Counted from the stretch's first letter, positions 24,680-33,204 are shown. The stretch is DNA of 38,572 nucleotides from JAENVU01 sp964544295 (GCA_964544295.1 CAZJBJ010000017.1:1-38572); one strand, 5' to 3'. Numbers and translations are program-made. Notes: generated from the letters alone by a model not told the origin.

Positions 24680-25687
24680 ATGGACCTGCCCTGCGTGTGG
24701 GATGCCCCCCGGCCCTTTGTCCACCCCGTGACCACGCCCGCCGGCGCCGTGCTCTCGGTCGAGGCTCCGGCCGACCATCCGTGGCATCACGCGTTGTGGT
24801 TCACGATCAAGTTCGTCAACGAGGAGAACTTCTGGGAGGAGTACGGCGACTTCGGCACCCTCCGCACGATCAACGTCGAGGAGGCCGCCGACGTGGTCAC
24901 GGCGACGCTCGACTGGATCGCACCGGACGGCGAGTCCATCCGCCTCCGCGAGACCCGCACGATCCGGACCGCGCCGATCGATGCCGACGCATACCTGATC
25001 GACTGGTCGGAGTCGTTGTCGGTGCCGGTGGCCACGACGCTCGACCGCACCCCGTTCACCACGTGGGGCGGCTACGGCGGTCTCACCCTGCGCGGCGCGC
25101 CCACGTGGACCGACACCGTCCTCCGGCTCGCCGACGGCGCCGACCGCGACCGCTGCCTCGGCGACCCCTCCCCCTGGCTCTCCATCGAAGGCACCCCCAC
25201 CGAGTGGCACCGCGAGGCAGACCCTCATTCCAACCCGAGCCGGAGCGAGGAACGAGCAGAGGCGAGCAGCTCGGGAGCGTCCCGAGCAACGAACCCACCG
25301 AGCCATCCGAACGTACGAGCCGACATGGAGGCAGTGAGCAACACCCCGAGCCGGAGCGAGGAACGAGCAGAGGCGAGCAGCTCGGGAGCGTCCCGAGCAA
25401 CGAACCCACCGAGCCATCCGAGCGGACGAGCCGAAGAGGAGCCCGCGGGGGTGGTGATCTTCGATCATCCGGGCAATGTGCGGGCGGCGACGCCGTGGTA
25501 CGCCAGCACGCGCGCCGACACCTACGGCGAGGGGTGGGCCAACTTCGTCAACGCGGCGTTCCTCTGGCACGAACCGTTGACGCTCGCGGCCGAGGAGACG
25601 CTCGACCTCACGTACCGGGTGATCGTCCACGACGGCCACTGGGAGTCCGAACGCATCCAGGCCGAATACGACCGATGGATCCGATAG
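24680..25687 (+). CDS. PmoA/DUF6807-like protein carrying an in-frame repeat insertion
   Basis: A 335-residue protein. Residues 1-180 and 257-335 match the two parts of the PmoA-type DUF6807 fold: PWHHALWFTIKFVNEENFW and TTWGGYGGLTLRGA in the first, VVIFDHPGNVRAATPWYAS and RVIVHDGHWESERI in the second. Between them, residues about 183-256 are low complexity and contain the unit PSRSEERAEASSSGASRATN twice, encoded by a duplicated DNA element; related proteins as I know them lack this, so it is likely an insertion in a surface loop. DUF6807 proteins lie in carbohydrate-use clusters and their activity is uncertain. The start at ATG 24680 is supported by TAGGTT. The 3' end overlaps the fusion gene by 13 nt. 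Confidence 0.78.
   Translation: MDLPCVWDAPRPFVHPVTTPAGAVLSVEAPADHPWHHALWFTIKFVNEENFWEEYGDFGTLRTINVEEAADVVTATLDWIAPDGESIRLRETRTIRTAPIDADAYLIDWSESLSVPVATTLDRTPFTTWGGYGGLTLRGAPTWTDTVLRLADGADRDRCLGDPSPWLSIEGTPTEWHREADPHSNPSRSEERAEASSSGASRATNPPSHPNVRADMEAVSNTPSRSEERAEASSSGASRATNPPSHPSGRAEEEPAGVVIFDHPGNVRAATPWYASTRADTYGEGWANFVNAAFLWHEPLTLAAEETLDLTYRVIVHDGHWESERIQAEYDRWIR
25234..25323 (+). repeat. Palindrome-containing repeat element, copy 1
   Basis: About 90 bp, repeated 111 bp downstream. The first 77 bp are identical between copies; the last 13 differ at two positions. It holds a perfect hairpin, GCTCGGGA-GCG-TCCCGAGC (25269-25287). The 111-bp offset equals 37 codons, so the reading frame of the host gene is kept. 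Confidence 0.85.
25345..25434 (+). repeat. Palindrome-containing repeat element, copy 2
   Basis: Second copy, same orientation, with the hairpin at 25380-25398. A 21-bp spacer separates it from copy 1. The element is free of stops in the coding frame and in at least one other forward and reverse frame. Confidence 0.85.
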
Positions 25688-28338
25688 TCCGCGACAGTCG
25701 CCACCTCGGCGACGAACTGCTCGCGTTCGTCCACGCCACGGTCGAGTCGCTCGTCGCCGCGCACTTCCCCGAGTGGCGGATCCCTCGCTCCTTCGCCGGA
25801 CACTTCGTGGACGCCGATGTGCGCGCCGATCTGCTGTACACGCTCACCCACCTGGCCGACGGTGGCGTCGAGCTCATCGGCGGCGAACCGATCGACGCGG
25901 TCGTGGCGCGGCTGCTCGGAGCGGTCGACGGCCGGCGCACCCACACGTTCTTCTCCTACCGGGTGGCCGAGTCCCTGTTGCGGCGGGGCGGGTTCGCCGA
26001 CAACCCGCTGCTCGTCGGCTGCGACCCCACGCAACGCGAGTCGGTCGCCCGGGCGACCGACAGCCGGGACTGGATCGAGCTGCTCGATGCCGCGATCCTG
26101 CCGCGCAACTACGCGGCGGTCCTCTCCCGCTGCGAGCTGGCCCGCACCGACCTCGGTCTGAGCGACGATCCGGCCGTCCTCGACCGGCTGGTCGCGCGCC
26201 TGCACGAACTCCTCACCCAGAATCCGCTCCACACGCTCGACGATTCCAACGACGGCTCGGGCCGCTACGACATCTACACCGCGGACATCTGGCTGTTCTG
26301 TGAGCCGCTCGCACCCCGGCTCGGCGAGGTGTGGACGACCGGAGCGCGCGCCGCGCTCGACCTGGTCGACACGATCGCAGGGCCCGACGGGGCCGCGATC
26401 CCGTGGGGACGATCCACCGGCGTGCTGTCGACCGCGTTGACGGTGGAACTCGCCGCACTCGCGCTCCGTGACGACCTTCGCGACGACCGCGCCGCGGCGT
26501 GGATCCGTCGCGGCATCGACGCGTTCCGGGCGACGCGAGTCCGGTTCGACCCGGACGGAGTGATCGACGCGCATCGCCACCGCAATCAGGACGCCTACCG
26601 CGGTCCGGCCCGCCGGTTGCAGCTGACGCTCGACGTGCTGGGCAAGTTGGCGTGGGCCGGGGCGACCCTGCGTGCGGCCGACGCGATCGCCCCGGCGGCG
26701 CATCGAGCGACCTACCGCACGGCGAGCACCTGGGTCCCGTTCGAGACCGATCGGCACGCCGGGGCGTGGGTCGCCGCCAACCCGGCGGCCCGGGTGGTCG
26801 TGCCGTACGTCGGCGCGGCGCGCAGCCACTACTTCCCGGTCCCACACGCGCCCGGAGTGTTCGAAGCGCCGGTCGACAACGACCAGGTGGTCTGGGCGCC
26901 GCTCGTCCTCGACGGGGCGAAGCGCATCACGACGGCGAATCTGCCTGACGCGGTCGAGTACACCGAGCACGCGGTGCACGCACGGTGGGACCGACTCCAG
27001 CCGTGCGGACTCGACGCCGAAGGCGCAGTGCCCGCGCCGTACCCGGGCACGTGCAGCACCACGGTGCGGCTCGATCGGCGCACGCTGATCGCCGAACACA
27101 CCTTGACGCTCGCATCGGCACCGGATGCGATCAGCGTGCTCGTTCCCGAGACGCGCCGGGCACCTCTCCAGGTCGACCTCACGGCCGACGTGGCCCACTC
27201 GACCACGCGCATCCTGGTCGACGGCATCGCGGAGTGGGCCACGCCGTACTCGGGCCTCGCGACGATCCACCAGATCGACGTCGAACCGGCCACCGAGCTC
27301 GTCATCACCGCGCGCGCCACCCCACGGTTGCGCGTCGCGTCCACCGCGCACGGTCACTGGTATCACCGGTCCCTGTACGAACCGATGGCGGATCGGGTCC
27401 TCGGGATGCCCGTGCCGATCGGGGCACTGGCCGATGACTCGGTGTCGCTCGACGATGTCGAGCTGCTCCACCTGCACTGGCCGGAGTGGTTCGGGTTCGA
27501 CGATCCGGCCCTCCACGCCGACCTGATCGAGCGGCTCGCCGATCGCGGAATCCCGATCGTGTGGACCGCGCACAACCTCACGCCGCACGCCCGGCAACCC
27601 GAGATCTACGACCCGATCTACCAACAGTGGGCCGCCGCGGCCGATGCCGTGATCCACCATTCGGAATGGGGTCGGGACCGCATGCTGGCGCGGTATTCGT
27701 TCCGACCCGAGTGCCGACACGAGGTCTTCGTCCACGGCCACTTCGGCGACCTCTGGCCCACCGCGATCACGACCACGCGGGCCGACGCGGAGCGTCGACT
27801 CGGCCTGGCCCCGACCGGCATCCGTATCGGGCTCGTCGGCGCGCCACGCGACGACAAACGCGTCATCGAGTTCCTCGACGGTGTCGTCGCCAGTGCCCGG
27901 GACGACATCCAGGTCGTGTGCTGGTCCCTCCGGCTCGACGAGACCGCGCCGGACGATCCTCGCATTCCGATCGCAGAGCGCTACCGCAACGCCGACCCGG
28001 TCACGTACGCAACCCGGTTGGCCGCGTGTGATGTGCTGGCGTTCCCGTTCGATCCCGACGGCGACATGCTCGCGACGGGAACGATCGCGGACGCGATCGG
28101 CGTCGGCATCCCCGCCCTGATCTCCGACTGGGCCTACCTCACCGAGATGCTGGGCGACGCCGGCCTTCCGGGCGGGCACACCGCCACCACCGTGACCGCC
28201 GCGCTCGATGCCCTCACCGACGAGGATCTCGCCCGGGCCCGGACGGCCATGGCCGCGCTCCAACCGGCATTCGCGTGGGGCCCGATCGCGGCGCGCACCG
28301 CCGACCTGTTCGAACGGGTCGTCCTCGACGAGCCCTGA
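25675..28338 (+). CDS. Fusion protein: toroid-like carbohydrate domain plus GT-B glycosyltransferase
   Basis: An 887-residue protein without signal peptide. Residues 1-350 are helix-rich with YDIYTADIWLFCEPL and AIPWGRSTGVLSTALTVELA, resembling the (alpha/alpha) toroid of heparinase/DUF2264-like proteins, and residues 360-580 look beta-rich (HYFPVPHAPGVFEAPVDNDQ). Residues 590-885 are a GT4-like transferase: ELLHLHWPEWFG, VWTAHNLTPHARQPE, AVIHHSEWGRDRML, IGLVGAPRDDKRVIEF, YATRLAACDVLAFPF and the donor-site stretch LATGTIADAIGVGIPALISD. The first-domain assignment is tentative; the second is firm. ATG 25675 overlaps the PmoA-like gene by 13 nt. Its TGA abuts the convergent racemase stop, sharing TGATCA. 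Such a pairing in one chain would combine glycan trimming or binding with sugar transfer. Confidence 0.7.
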   Translation: MDPIVRDSRHLGDELLAFVHATVESLVAAHFPEWRIPRSFAGHFVDADVRADLLYTLTHLADGGVELIGGEPIDAVVARLLGAVDGRRTHTFFSYRVAESLLRRGGFADNPLLVGCDPTQRESVARATDSRDWIELLDAAILPRNYAAVLSRCELARTDLGLSDDPAVLDRLVARLHELLTQNPLHTLDDSNDGSGRYDIYTADIWLFCEPLAPRLGEVWTTGARAALDLVDTIAGPDGAAIPWGRSTGVLSTALTVELAALALRDDLRDDRAAAWIRRGIDAFRATRVRFDPDGVIDAHRHRNQDAYRGPARRLQLTLDVLGKLAWAGATLRAADAIAPAAHRATYRTASTWVPFETDRHAGAWVAANPAARVVVPYVGAARSHYFPVPHAPGVFEAPVDNDQVVWAPLVLDGAKRITTANLPDAVEYTEHAVHARWDRLQPCGLDAEGAVPAPYPGTCSTTVRLDRRTLIAEHTLTLASAPDAISVLVPETRRAPLQVDLTADVAHSTTRILVDGIAEWATPYSGLATIHQIDVEPATELVITARATPRLRVASTAHGHWYHRSLYEPMADRVLGMPVPIGALADDSVSLDDVELLHLHWPEWFGFDDPALHADLIERLADRGIPIVWTAHNLTPHARQPEIYDPIYQQWAAAADAVIHHSEWGRDRMLARYSFRPECRHEVFVHGHFGDLWPTAITTTRADAERRLGLAPTGIRIGLVGAPRDDKRVIEFLDGVVASARDDIQVVCWSLRLDETAPDDPRIPIAERYRNADPVTYATRLAACDVLAFPFDPDGDMLATGTIADAIGVGIPALISDWAYLTEMLGDAGLPGGHTATTVTAALDALTDEDLARARTAMAALQPAFAWGPIAARTADLFERVVLDEP

Positions 28339-29004
28339 TCAGGCCGCCGTTCCTCGGGCGTCGACCACCTGCAACGCTCGTTCGACCGCGAGCCGTGGGC
28401 TACTCAGCACCGGGACGTCGCGTCGACACAACTCTGTCGCACCCGCCATCGACGCCTGCGCCAACACGATCGCGTCGACCGGTCCGGTCACCGCGTCGAT
28501 ACACCCGGCGATCGCGGCGAGATAGCCGCTCCGGTCACCGTGTTCGAACCGATCCCACGCATCCCCGCACGGGTACTCGGTCAGGTGCACGGTGATGCCG
28601 GCCGCAGCCGCGACCGACTCGAGGAGTTCCCTCGTCGGGCCGAGTGTGCTGGCGAGTGCGGCCACCACCGCCAGATCCCGACCGAATCCGACAGCTGCCT
28701 CGGCCATCGGGCGATCGATACGAACGATTGGCACGGCGACCTGATCGGCGAGCGCCTCCGCGGCGCCACTGATCGTGGAACAGGTGCACACCACCACATC
28801 GGCGCGGGCGGCGAGCTCGTGCAGCCGCCCCGTCAGGCGGGTTCGTACCACGTCGTCGACACCACCCTGGGCGCGGGCGTCGGCCAGGAGCGATTCGTCG
28901 ACGACGTGCGCCGTCGCCGTTCCGGGTGCGACGTCCTCGACGAGCGCGGTGAACGTCGCTTCGTGCACCGACGCGGTGTGGAGAAAGCCGACGGTGGGAG
29001 CCAC
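28339..29004 (-). CDS. Aspartate/glutamate racemase-superfamily protein, atypical active site
   Basis: A 221-residue Asp/Glu/hydantoin racemase-like protein. The first half has the expected Cys motif as VVVCTCSTISGAAE (Cys73 and Cys75). In the second half the region that normally carries the partner Cys reads IVLAQASMAGA (about 179-189), without Cys. Two-base racemisation would therefore not be possible in the usual way; decarboxylase or isomerase activity, as in arylmalonate decarboxylase and maleate isomerase relatives, is an alternative. GTG 29004 follows TACGGT by 6 nt, so it has a separate leaderless promoter downstream of the isomerase gene. It is convergent with the fusion gene. Confidence 0.8.
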   Translation of the reverse strand: MAPTVGFLHTASVHEATFTALVEDVAPGTATAHVVDESLLADARAQGGVDDVVRTRLTGRLHELAARADVVVCTCSTISGAAEALADQVAVPIVRIDRPMAEAAVGFGRDLAVVAALASTLGPTRELLESVAAAAGITVHLTEYPCGDAWDRFEHGDRSGYLAAIAGCIDAVTGPVDAIVLAQASMAGATELCRRDVPVLSSPRLAVERALQVVDARGTAA

Positions 29005-29010
29005 CGGCGC

Positions 29011-29016
29011 ACCGTA
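29011..29016 (-). promoter_or_regulatory. Candidate -10 element for the racemase-family gene
   Basis: The minus strand reads TACGGT, 6 nt, then GTG 29004, within the 39-bp gap after the isomerase gene. Confidence 0.45.
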
Positions 29017-29043
29017 CCCGTCGAACAGCCTGCCGGCCGCGGA

Positions 29044-29832
29044 TCACGCGCCGAGTTCGGCGATCAGTCCGACCAGGGTCGCGGCGTCCCGTGACAACGC
29101 GTCGACGTCGTCATCCGCCACGAACTCGCAGAAGGCGTACCGGTCGCCAGCCCACGCGGCGTCGATACCCGCACTCGCGGCCAGCACCGCCCGCCACCGG
29201 TCGGCGCCTTCCGCGAGCGGTCGCCGGTCGTCGGGACCCGCCCACTCGTACACGTGGAGGTGTGACAGCCGAGCACCGAGGCTCACGACCTCGGCCGCGT
29301 CCGACGCGGGGGTCGTCGGGGCCCGCCAGTACGGCGGCTGCCAGTACGAGAACAGGTTCGGCGCGCCGACCGCGGTGACCAACGCCCGGGCGCCGTCGAC
29401 CGTGGCCGTCGGCGTCCCGCCGTGGAACTCCACACCGATGGTCAGGTTGCGGTCGGCGGCCGCGACCGCACAGGCGGCGAGCGCGTCGACGATCGCCCGG
29501 TACTCGTCGGTGTCGGCGACGGCACCGAACCCGGCCCACACCCGCACGTTCGGCGCGCCCAGGGCGTACGCGGTGTCGAGCGCGCTCTGCACCGAGTCGT
29601 CGGACTCGGGACCCGCGGCGAACAGATACGTGCCGTACGAGGCAACCACCGCGTCCGCGGCGCGCGTCGCCGCCCGCGCCCGCGCGACACCCGCCGTATC
29701 ACCGGGCCGGACGTGGACATCCGCACCCCACTCCAGCGCGCGGAGCCCGCACCCACCGGCGAGCCGCGCGACGTCGTCGATCGTGGACGATCGCAACGTG
29801 ACCGAACACAGCCCCGGGACGATCGCGCTCAT
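29044..29832 (-). CDS. Sugar phosphate isomerase/epimerase (xylose-isomerase-like TIM barrel)
   Basis: A 262-residue AP-endonuclease-2/xylose-isomerase-like barrel. CGLRALEWGADVHV is the usual second strand, GVEFHGGTPTATVDGA carries a metal-binding Glu, LSHLHVYEWAGPDDRRPL the His region and YAFCEFVADD the last Glu. Members isomerise or epimerise sugars, inositols or hydroxypyruvate. There is no signal peptide. ATG 29832 overlaps the stop of the 2-hydroxyacid dehydrogenase (ATGA), so both are translated together. Coupling with a hydroxyacid dehydrogenase fits breakdown of a sugar acid or inositol-like compound (inference). Confidence 0.87.
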   Translation of the reverse strand: MSAIVPGLCSVTLRSSTIDDVARLAGGCGLRALEWGADVHVRPGDTAGVARARAATRAADAVVASYGTYLFAAGPESDDSVQSALDTAYALGAPNVRVWAGFGAVADTDEYRAIVDALAACAVAAADRNLTIGVEFHGGTPTATVDGARALVTAVGAPNLFSYWQPPYWRAPTTPASDAAEVVSLGARLSHLHVYEWAGPDDRRPLAEGADRWRAVLAASAGIDAAWAGDRYAFCEFVADDDVDALSRDAATLVGLIAELGA

Positions 29833-30833
29833 GCGATGCGGTCGAGGTCCTCGGCCCGGACGGGATGCACCGGCGGCTCGCCCGCCACGAACCGCTCGAC
29901 TTCGACGACCGCGAGTTCGGCCAGACGCACCAACTCGTTGCCCATCGCGCCCGCCACGTGCGGGGTGACGAACGCGTTCGGGAGTTCGAGCAGCGGATGG
30001 CCGGCCGGCAGCGGGTCGGGCTCGGTCACGTCGAGGACCGCGGCGAGACGACCGGCCTCCAACTCGGCGATCAGGGCGTCCTGATCGATCAGCGCGGGAC
30101 GAGCGGTGTTGAGCACCGTGACACCGTCGTGCAGCCGGGCCAACTGTGCCGCACCGATCATGCGGCGCGTCACGGGTATGTCGGGGGCGTGGATCGACAG
30201 GAGATCCACCGACCCGCACAGCTCGTCCAGATCCTCGACCTTGGTCACGCCGAGCGCAGTCGCCTCGGCCTCGGACAGGTACGGGTCGTAGACCGAGACC
30301 ACGAGATCGGTGGCACGCAGCCGCTCGATCACGATGCGCCCGACGAACGACGCGCCGACGATCCCGACTCGCGCCCCACAGTTGCCCACCTTCCCCAGGT
30401 TCAGGGGCAGGGCCGAATCCGGCGCGCGCAGCAGTTCGCGCACGAGGAACACGCCCTTGTTCGCGAGCAGGATCGCGGCGAACGCATAGTCCGCCACCGG
30501 AATGGCATTCGCCGCCGCGGCGGACGTGACGACCACTCCTTGGTCGAACACCGCGTCGGTCACCTGCCACTTGACGGTGCCCGCGCCGTAGGCGAACAGG
30601 CGCAGTTCCGGCACCCGGGCCATGACCTCGGGGGTGAGGGTCGGACACCCCCAGTGACCGACGAGGATCTCGGCCGCGCCGAGCGCCGCGTCGGCCCGAT
30701 CCCCATCGAAGCTCGAGAACGGCACCGGATCGACGATCTCGCCCACCGACGCGAGACGAGCCAACTGCTCGGCCGAGAAGAGGTGATCGACCATGCCGTC
30801 GAGCATGCCGAGAATGATCTTCGGAGGGGCCAT
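29829..30833 (-). CDS. D-isomer-specific 2-hydroxyacid dehydrogenase
   Basis: A 334-residue NAD-dependent dehydrogenase of the glycerate/phosphoglycerate type. The Rossmann motif is ARVGIVGASFVGRIVIERL, with Asp in VSVYDPY indicating NAD over NADP. Catalytic residues are Arg in LNTARPALID, Glu in DVTEPDPLPAGHPL and His in TPHVAGAMG, so it appears active. ATG 30833 has AAAGGGTGG just upstream; a longer start at 30872 would run back into the divergent promoter region. It heads the minus-strand set with the isomerase, and is divergent from the large lipoprotein gene. Confidence 0.92.
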   Translation of the reverse strand: MAPPKIILGMLDGMVDHLFSAEQLARLASVGEIVDPVPFSSFDGDRADAALGAAEILVGHWGCPTLTPEVMARVPELRLFAYGAGTVKWQVTDAVFDQGVVVTSAAAANAIPVADYAFAAILLANKGVFLVRELLRAPDSALPLNLGKVGNCGARVGIVGASFVGRIVIERLRATDLVVSVYDPYLSEAEATALGVTKVEDLDELCGSVDLLSIHAPDIPVTRRMIGAAQLARLHDGVTVLNTARPALIDQDALIAELEAGRLAAVLDVTEPDPLPAGHPLLELPNAFVTPHVAGAMGNELVRLAELAVVEVERFVAGEPPVHPVRAEDLDRIA

Positions 30834-30910
30834 GCCACCCTTTCGCTCGCCGCCGTCGGCCATAGCTACCACGCTCCGCTCCCCCGCATTGCCGTCGGCC
30901 GCGGAACTAT

Positions 30911-30925
30911 GGGACGATTCGTCCC
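30911..30925. promoter_or_regulatory. Perfect inverted repeat upstream of the large lipoprotein gene
   Basis: GGGACGA-T-TCGTCCC lies 19 bp before ATG 30945, in the 111-bp divergent gap. It could be an operator controlling one or both directions. No cognate regulator is seen nearby. Confidence 0.35.
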
Positions 30926-30944
30926 TTCGGGGGAAGGGGTGCGG

Positions 30945-33188
30945 ATGCGGAAGTCCGTTGTCGTCGCGTTGTTGGTGGCCATGGTTGCGACAAGCTGTCG
31001 CGTGCTCCTGGTCCCCGACCCGCCCGGTCCGCGCAGCCGCGACGGCTTCGTCGAGGCCGACTACTGGCGGGCCCGACAGGACTCCTACCTCGACTACGCG
31101 TCGACCCAGTTCTCACCGGGTTCGCCGACCAACCTGATCGCGAACGCCGAACACTCCCGCCGGACAGGCACGCCGTTCAACACTGCCGGCATCTCCGTCG
31201 CCGACTACGCCGCGGTGTTCAACAAGTTCGACACCTTCACCGACACGTCGGACTTCGACCTCACGTACATCCTGAACCTCTGGTACGGGTACAAGGATCT
31301 GCTCCCGGCCGAGCTCAACGCCGAGATCGAGGCGCACCTGCGTTCGTTCAAGTACTGGTTCACCGACCCGCAACCCGTCGGCACCGTCGACCAGCGCTAC
31401 TACTGGTCCGAGAACCACCGGTTGCTCTTCCACGCCGACGAGTACCTCGCCGGTCAGGCGTTCCCCAACGACGTGTTCAGCGCGGACGGCAACACCGGCG
31501 CCTGGCACAAGGAGCGTGCCCGCGGGTTCATCAACGACTGGCTGGACGAGAAGGTCACGTTCGGCTTCACCGAGTGGCACTCCGACGTCTACTACCAGAA
31601 GACGTTCGACGCGCTGCTCACGGTGGTGGAGTGGGTCGACGATCCGGTCATCGCGCGCCGCGCGTCGATGGTGCTCGACCTCCTGCTCTTCGACATGGCG
31701 CTGAAGGTCCAGAAGGGCAACTTCGGCGCCACCCACGGTCGCTCGTACATGAAGGACAAGAGCGTCGCCACCGACCAGGACGTGTTCAATCTGAACAAGC
31801 TGCTCTTCGACGACACGTCGATCGGCTACACGAGCACGGGTGACGCCGGCGCGGCGCTGATGGCCCGCGCCGCGAAGTACCGCGTGCCGGCCGTCATTCT
31901 CCGGGTGGCGCAGTCCAAGCACACGACCGTCGATCAGGAACACACGGGCGTGGCACTCGACGCCGGCGCGCCGGTCGATCGCACCCAGACGGGCATCGAC
32001 GGCTACTCGTTCTCCGATCCGAAGAACGTCGCGTTCTGGTGGGAACGCGGCGCCCAGACCGCATGGCAGACCGTGCCGCTGACGCTCGACACGCTCGACA
32101 GCACCGGCCTCTGGGAGTCGGACTTCTTCAGCCCGTTCAAGCCGATCGCCGACATCACCGGCGGCGACCGCAACGTGGCGCAGGACCTGTCCCAGCAGCT
32201 CGAGCCGATGCTCGGCTTCGCGCTGCTCACCGCGGTCGACACCTACACCTACCGGAGCGACTCGGTGATGCTCTCGACGGCGCAGTCGTACCGCCCCGGC
32301 AAGTTCGGCGAACAGGCCCACGTGTCGCAGGCGACCCTCGACGAGCAGGCGATCGTCTTCGCGACCCACCCCAAGAACGAGCCGCAGTCCGGCACGCAGT
32401 GGCCCGACGCCGACGGCTACTGGACCGGGACCGGATCGTTGCCCCGCGCCGCACAGCACGGCGCGGTGTCGATGAGCCTCTACGCACCGGTGTTCGAGAG
32501 CCCCGGACCGCCGCTGACCGCGTTCCGGTACCTGAACTACACCCACGCCTACTTCCCGCAGGAGCGTTTCGACGAAGTGACCCAGGCGGGCAACTGGACC
32601 TTCGGGCGCAAGGGTGACGGCTTCGTCGCCCTCTACTCGTGGCGCCCGGTGCAGTGGCGCACGTACTCGGACCCGGGCATCTTCACCCACGGGCTGACCC
32701 AGTCCTTCGACCTCGTCGCCCCCGGCGGTGCGGACAACGTCTGGATCACCCAGGTCGGTGACACCCAGACGTTCCCGGACTTCGCGGCGTTCCAGGCGGC
32801 GGTGCTCGGCGGTGCGGTGTCGATCAACCCGCGCCCACCCGTCGGCGCGCTCGCCGGCGGTTTCGACGTGACCTACCAGTCGCCCACGGAGGGCACCATC
32901 GCCTTCGGCACGACCGGAAGCCTGATGGTGAAGGGCGCGGACGTGGCGCTCAACTCGGGCAAGCGGTTCGAGAACCCGTGGGCGTCGGCCGACGTCGGCG
33001 CCCTCCAGTTCACGATCGCCGACGCCGCCGGTGACCTGAAGCTCGACTTCGCGACCAACACCCGGACTGCGAGTTCGCAGAAGGTGAAGCCCGGCAAGGG
33101 TCACGGGCACGGCAAGCCCGACGACCACGGTCACGGTCACGGTCACGATGACGATCACGGCGACGACCACGACAACGGGGACGACTGA
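30945..33188 (+). CDS. Large exported lipoprotein with His/Asp-rich tail, possibly polysaccharide-active
   Basis: A 747-residue predicted lipoprotein: residues 1-18 (hydrophobic core ending in VATSC, Cys18) form an export signal with a weak lipobox. Residues 60-350 are helix-rich with DQRYYWSENHRLLFHADEYLAG, VTFGFTEWHSDVYY and GNFGATHGRSYMKDK, resembling the toroid of heparinase/alginate-lyase-type enzymes with Asn, His and Tyr in likely catalytic places. Residues 350-715 appear beta-rich, as in two-domain lyases. The last 35 residues are HGHGKPDDHGHGHGHDDDHG and similar, a likely metal-binding tail. I do not recognise a defined family, so lyase activity is inference. ATG 30945 follows GGGGAAGGGG; a GTG two codons upstream is the alternative. 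The kinase gene follows after 49 bp. Confidence 0.72.
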   Translation: MRKSVVVALLVAMVATSCRVLLVPDPPGPRSRDGFVEADYWRARQDSYLDYASTQFSPGSPTNLIANAEHSRRTGTPFNTAGISVADYAAVFNKFDTFTDTSDFDLTYILNLWYGYKDLLPAELNAEIEAHLRSFKYWFTDPQPVGTVDQRYYWSENHRLLFHADEYLAGQAFPNDVFSADGNTGAWHKERARGFINDWLDEKVTFGFTEWHSDVYYQKTFDALLTVVEWVDDPVIARRASMVLDLLLFDMALKVQKGNFGATHGRSYMKDKSVATDQDVFNLNKLLFDDTSIGYTSTGDAGAALMARAAKYRVPAVILRVAQSKHTTVDQEHTGVALDAGAPVDRTQTGIDGYSFSDPKNVAFWWERGAQTAWQTVPLTLDTLDSTGLWESDFFSPFKPIADITGGDRNVAQDLSQQLEPMLGFALLTAVDTYTYRSDSVMLSTAQSYRPGKFGEQAHVSQATLDEQAIVFATHPKNEPQSGTQWPDADGYWTGTGSLPRAAQHGAVSMSLYAPVFESPGPPLTAFRYLNYTHAYFPQERFDEVTQAGNWTFGRKGDGFVALYSWRPVQWRTYSDPGIFTHGLTQSFDLVAPGGADNVWITQVGDTQTFPDFAAFQAAVLGGAVSINPRPPVGALAGGFDVTYQSPTEGTIAFGTTGSLMVKGADVALNSGKRFENPWASADVGALQFTIADAAGDLKLDFATNTRTASSQKVKPGKGHGHGKPDDHGHGHGHDDDHGDDHDNGDD

Positions 33189-33198
33189 GCCGCACCGA

Positions 33199-33204
33199 TA
33201 GTCT
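33199..33204 (+). promoter_or_regulatory. Candidate -10 element for a leader minigene and kinase
   Basis: TAGTCT ends 7 nt before GTG 33212, which opens a nine-codon frame ending in the kinase start. It would begin a leaderless transcript. Confidence 0.4.

Noticed and set aside
25083..25409. Minus-strand small frame with repeated LLGTLPSCSPLLVPRSGSG, resembling a repeat peptide
   Set aside because: The peptide repeat is only the reverse reading of the duplicated 90-bp DNA element; no start signal.
25522..28263. Very long open frame (over 900 codons) on the minus strand opposite the fusion gene
   Set aside because: Arg/Gly/Asp-rich, no recognisable domain, antisense to a protein with clear glycosyltransferase motifs; long antisense frames are expected at this GC content.
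33094..33185. Possible sequencing artefact in a GGTCAC run
   Set aside because: The frame stays open to a proper stop and the His/Asp pattern continues outside the simple repeat.
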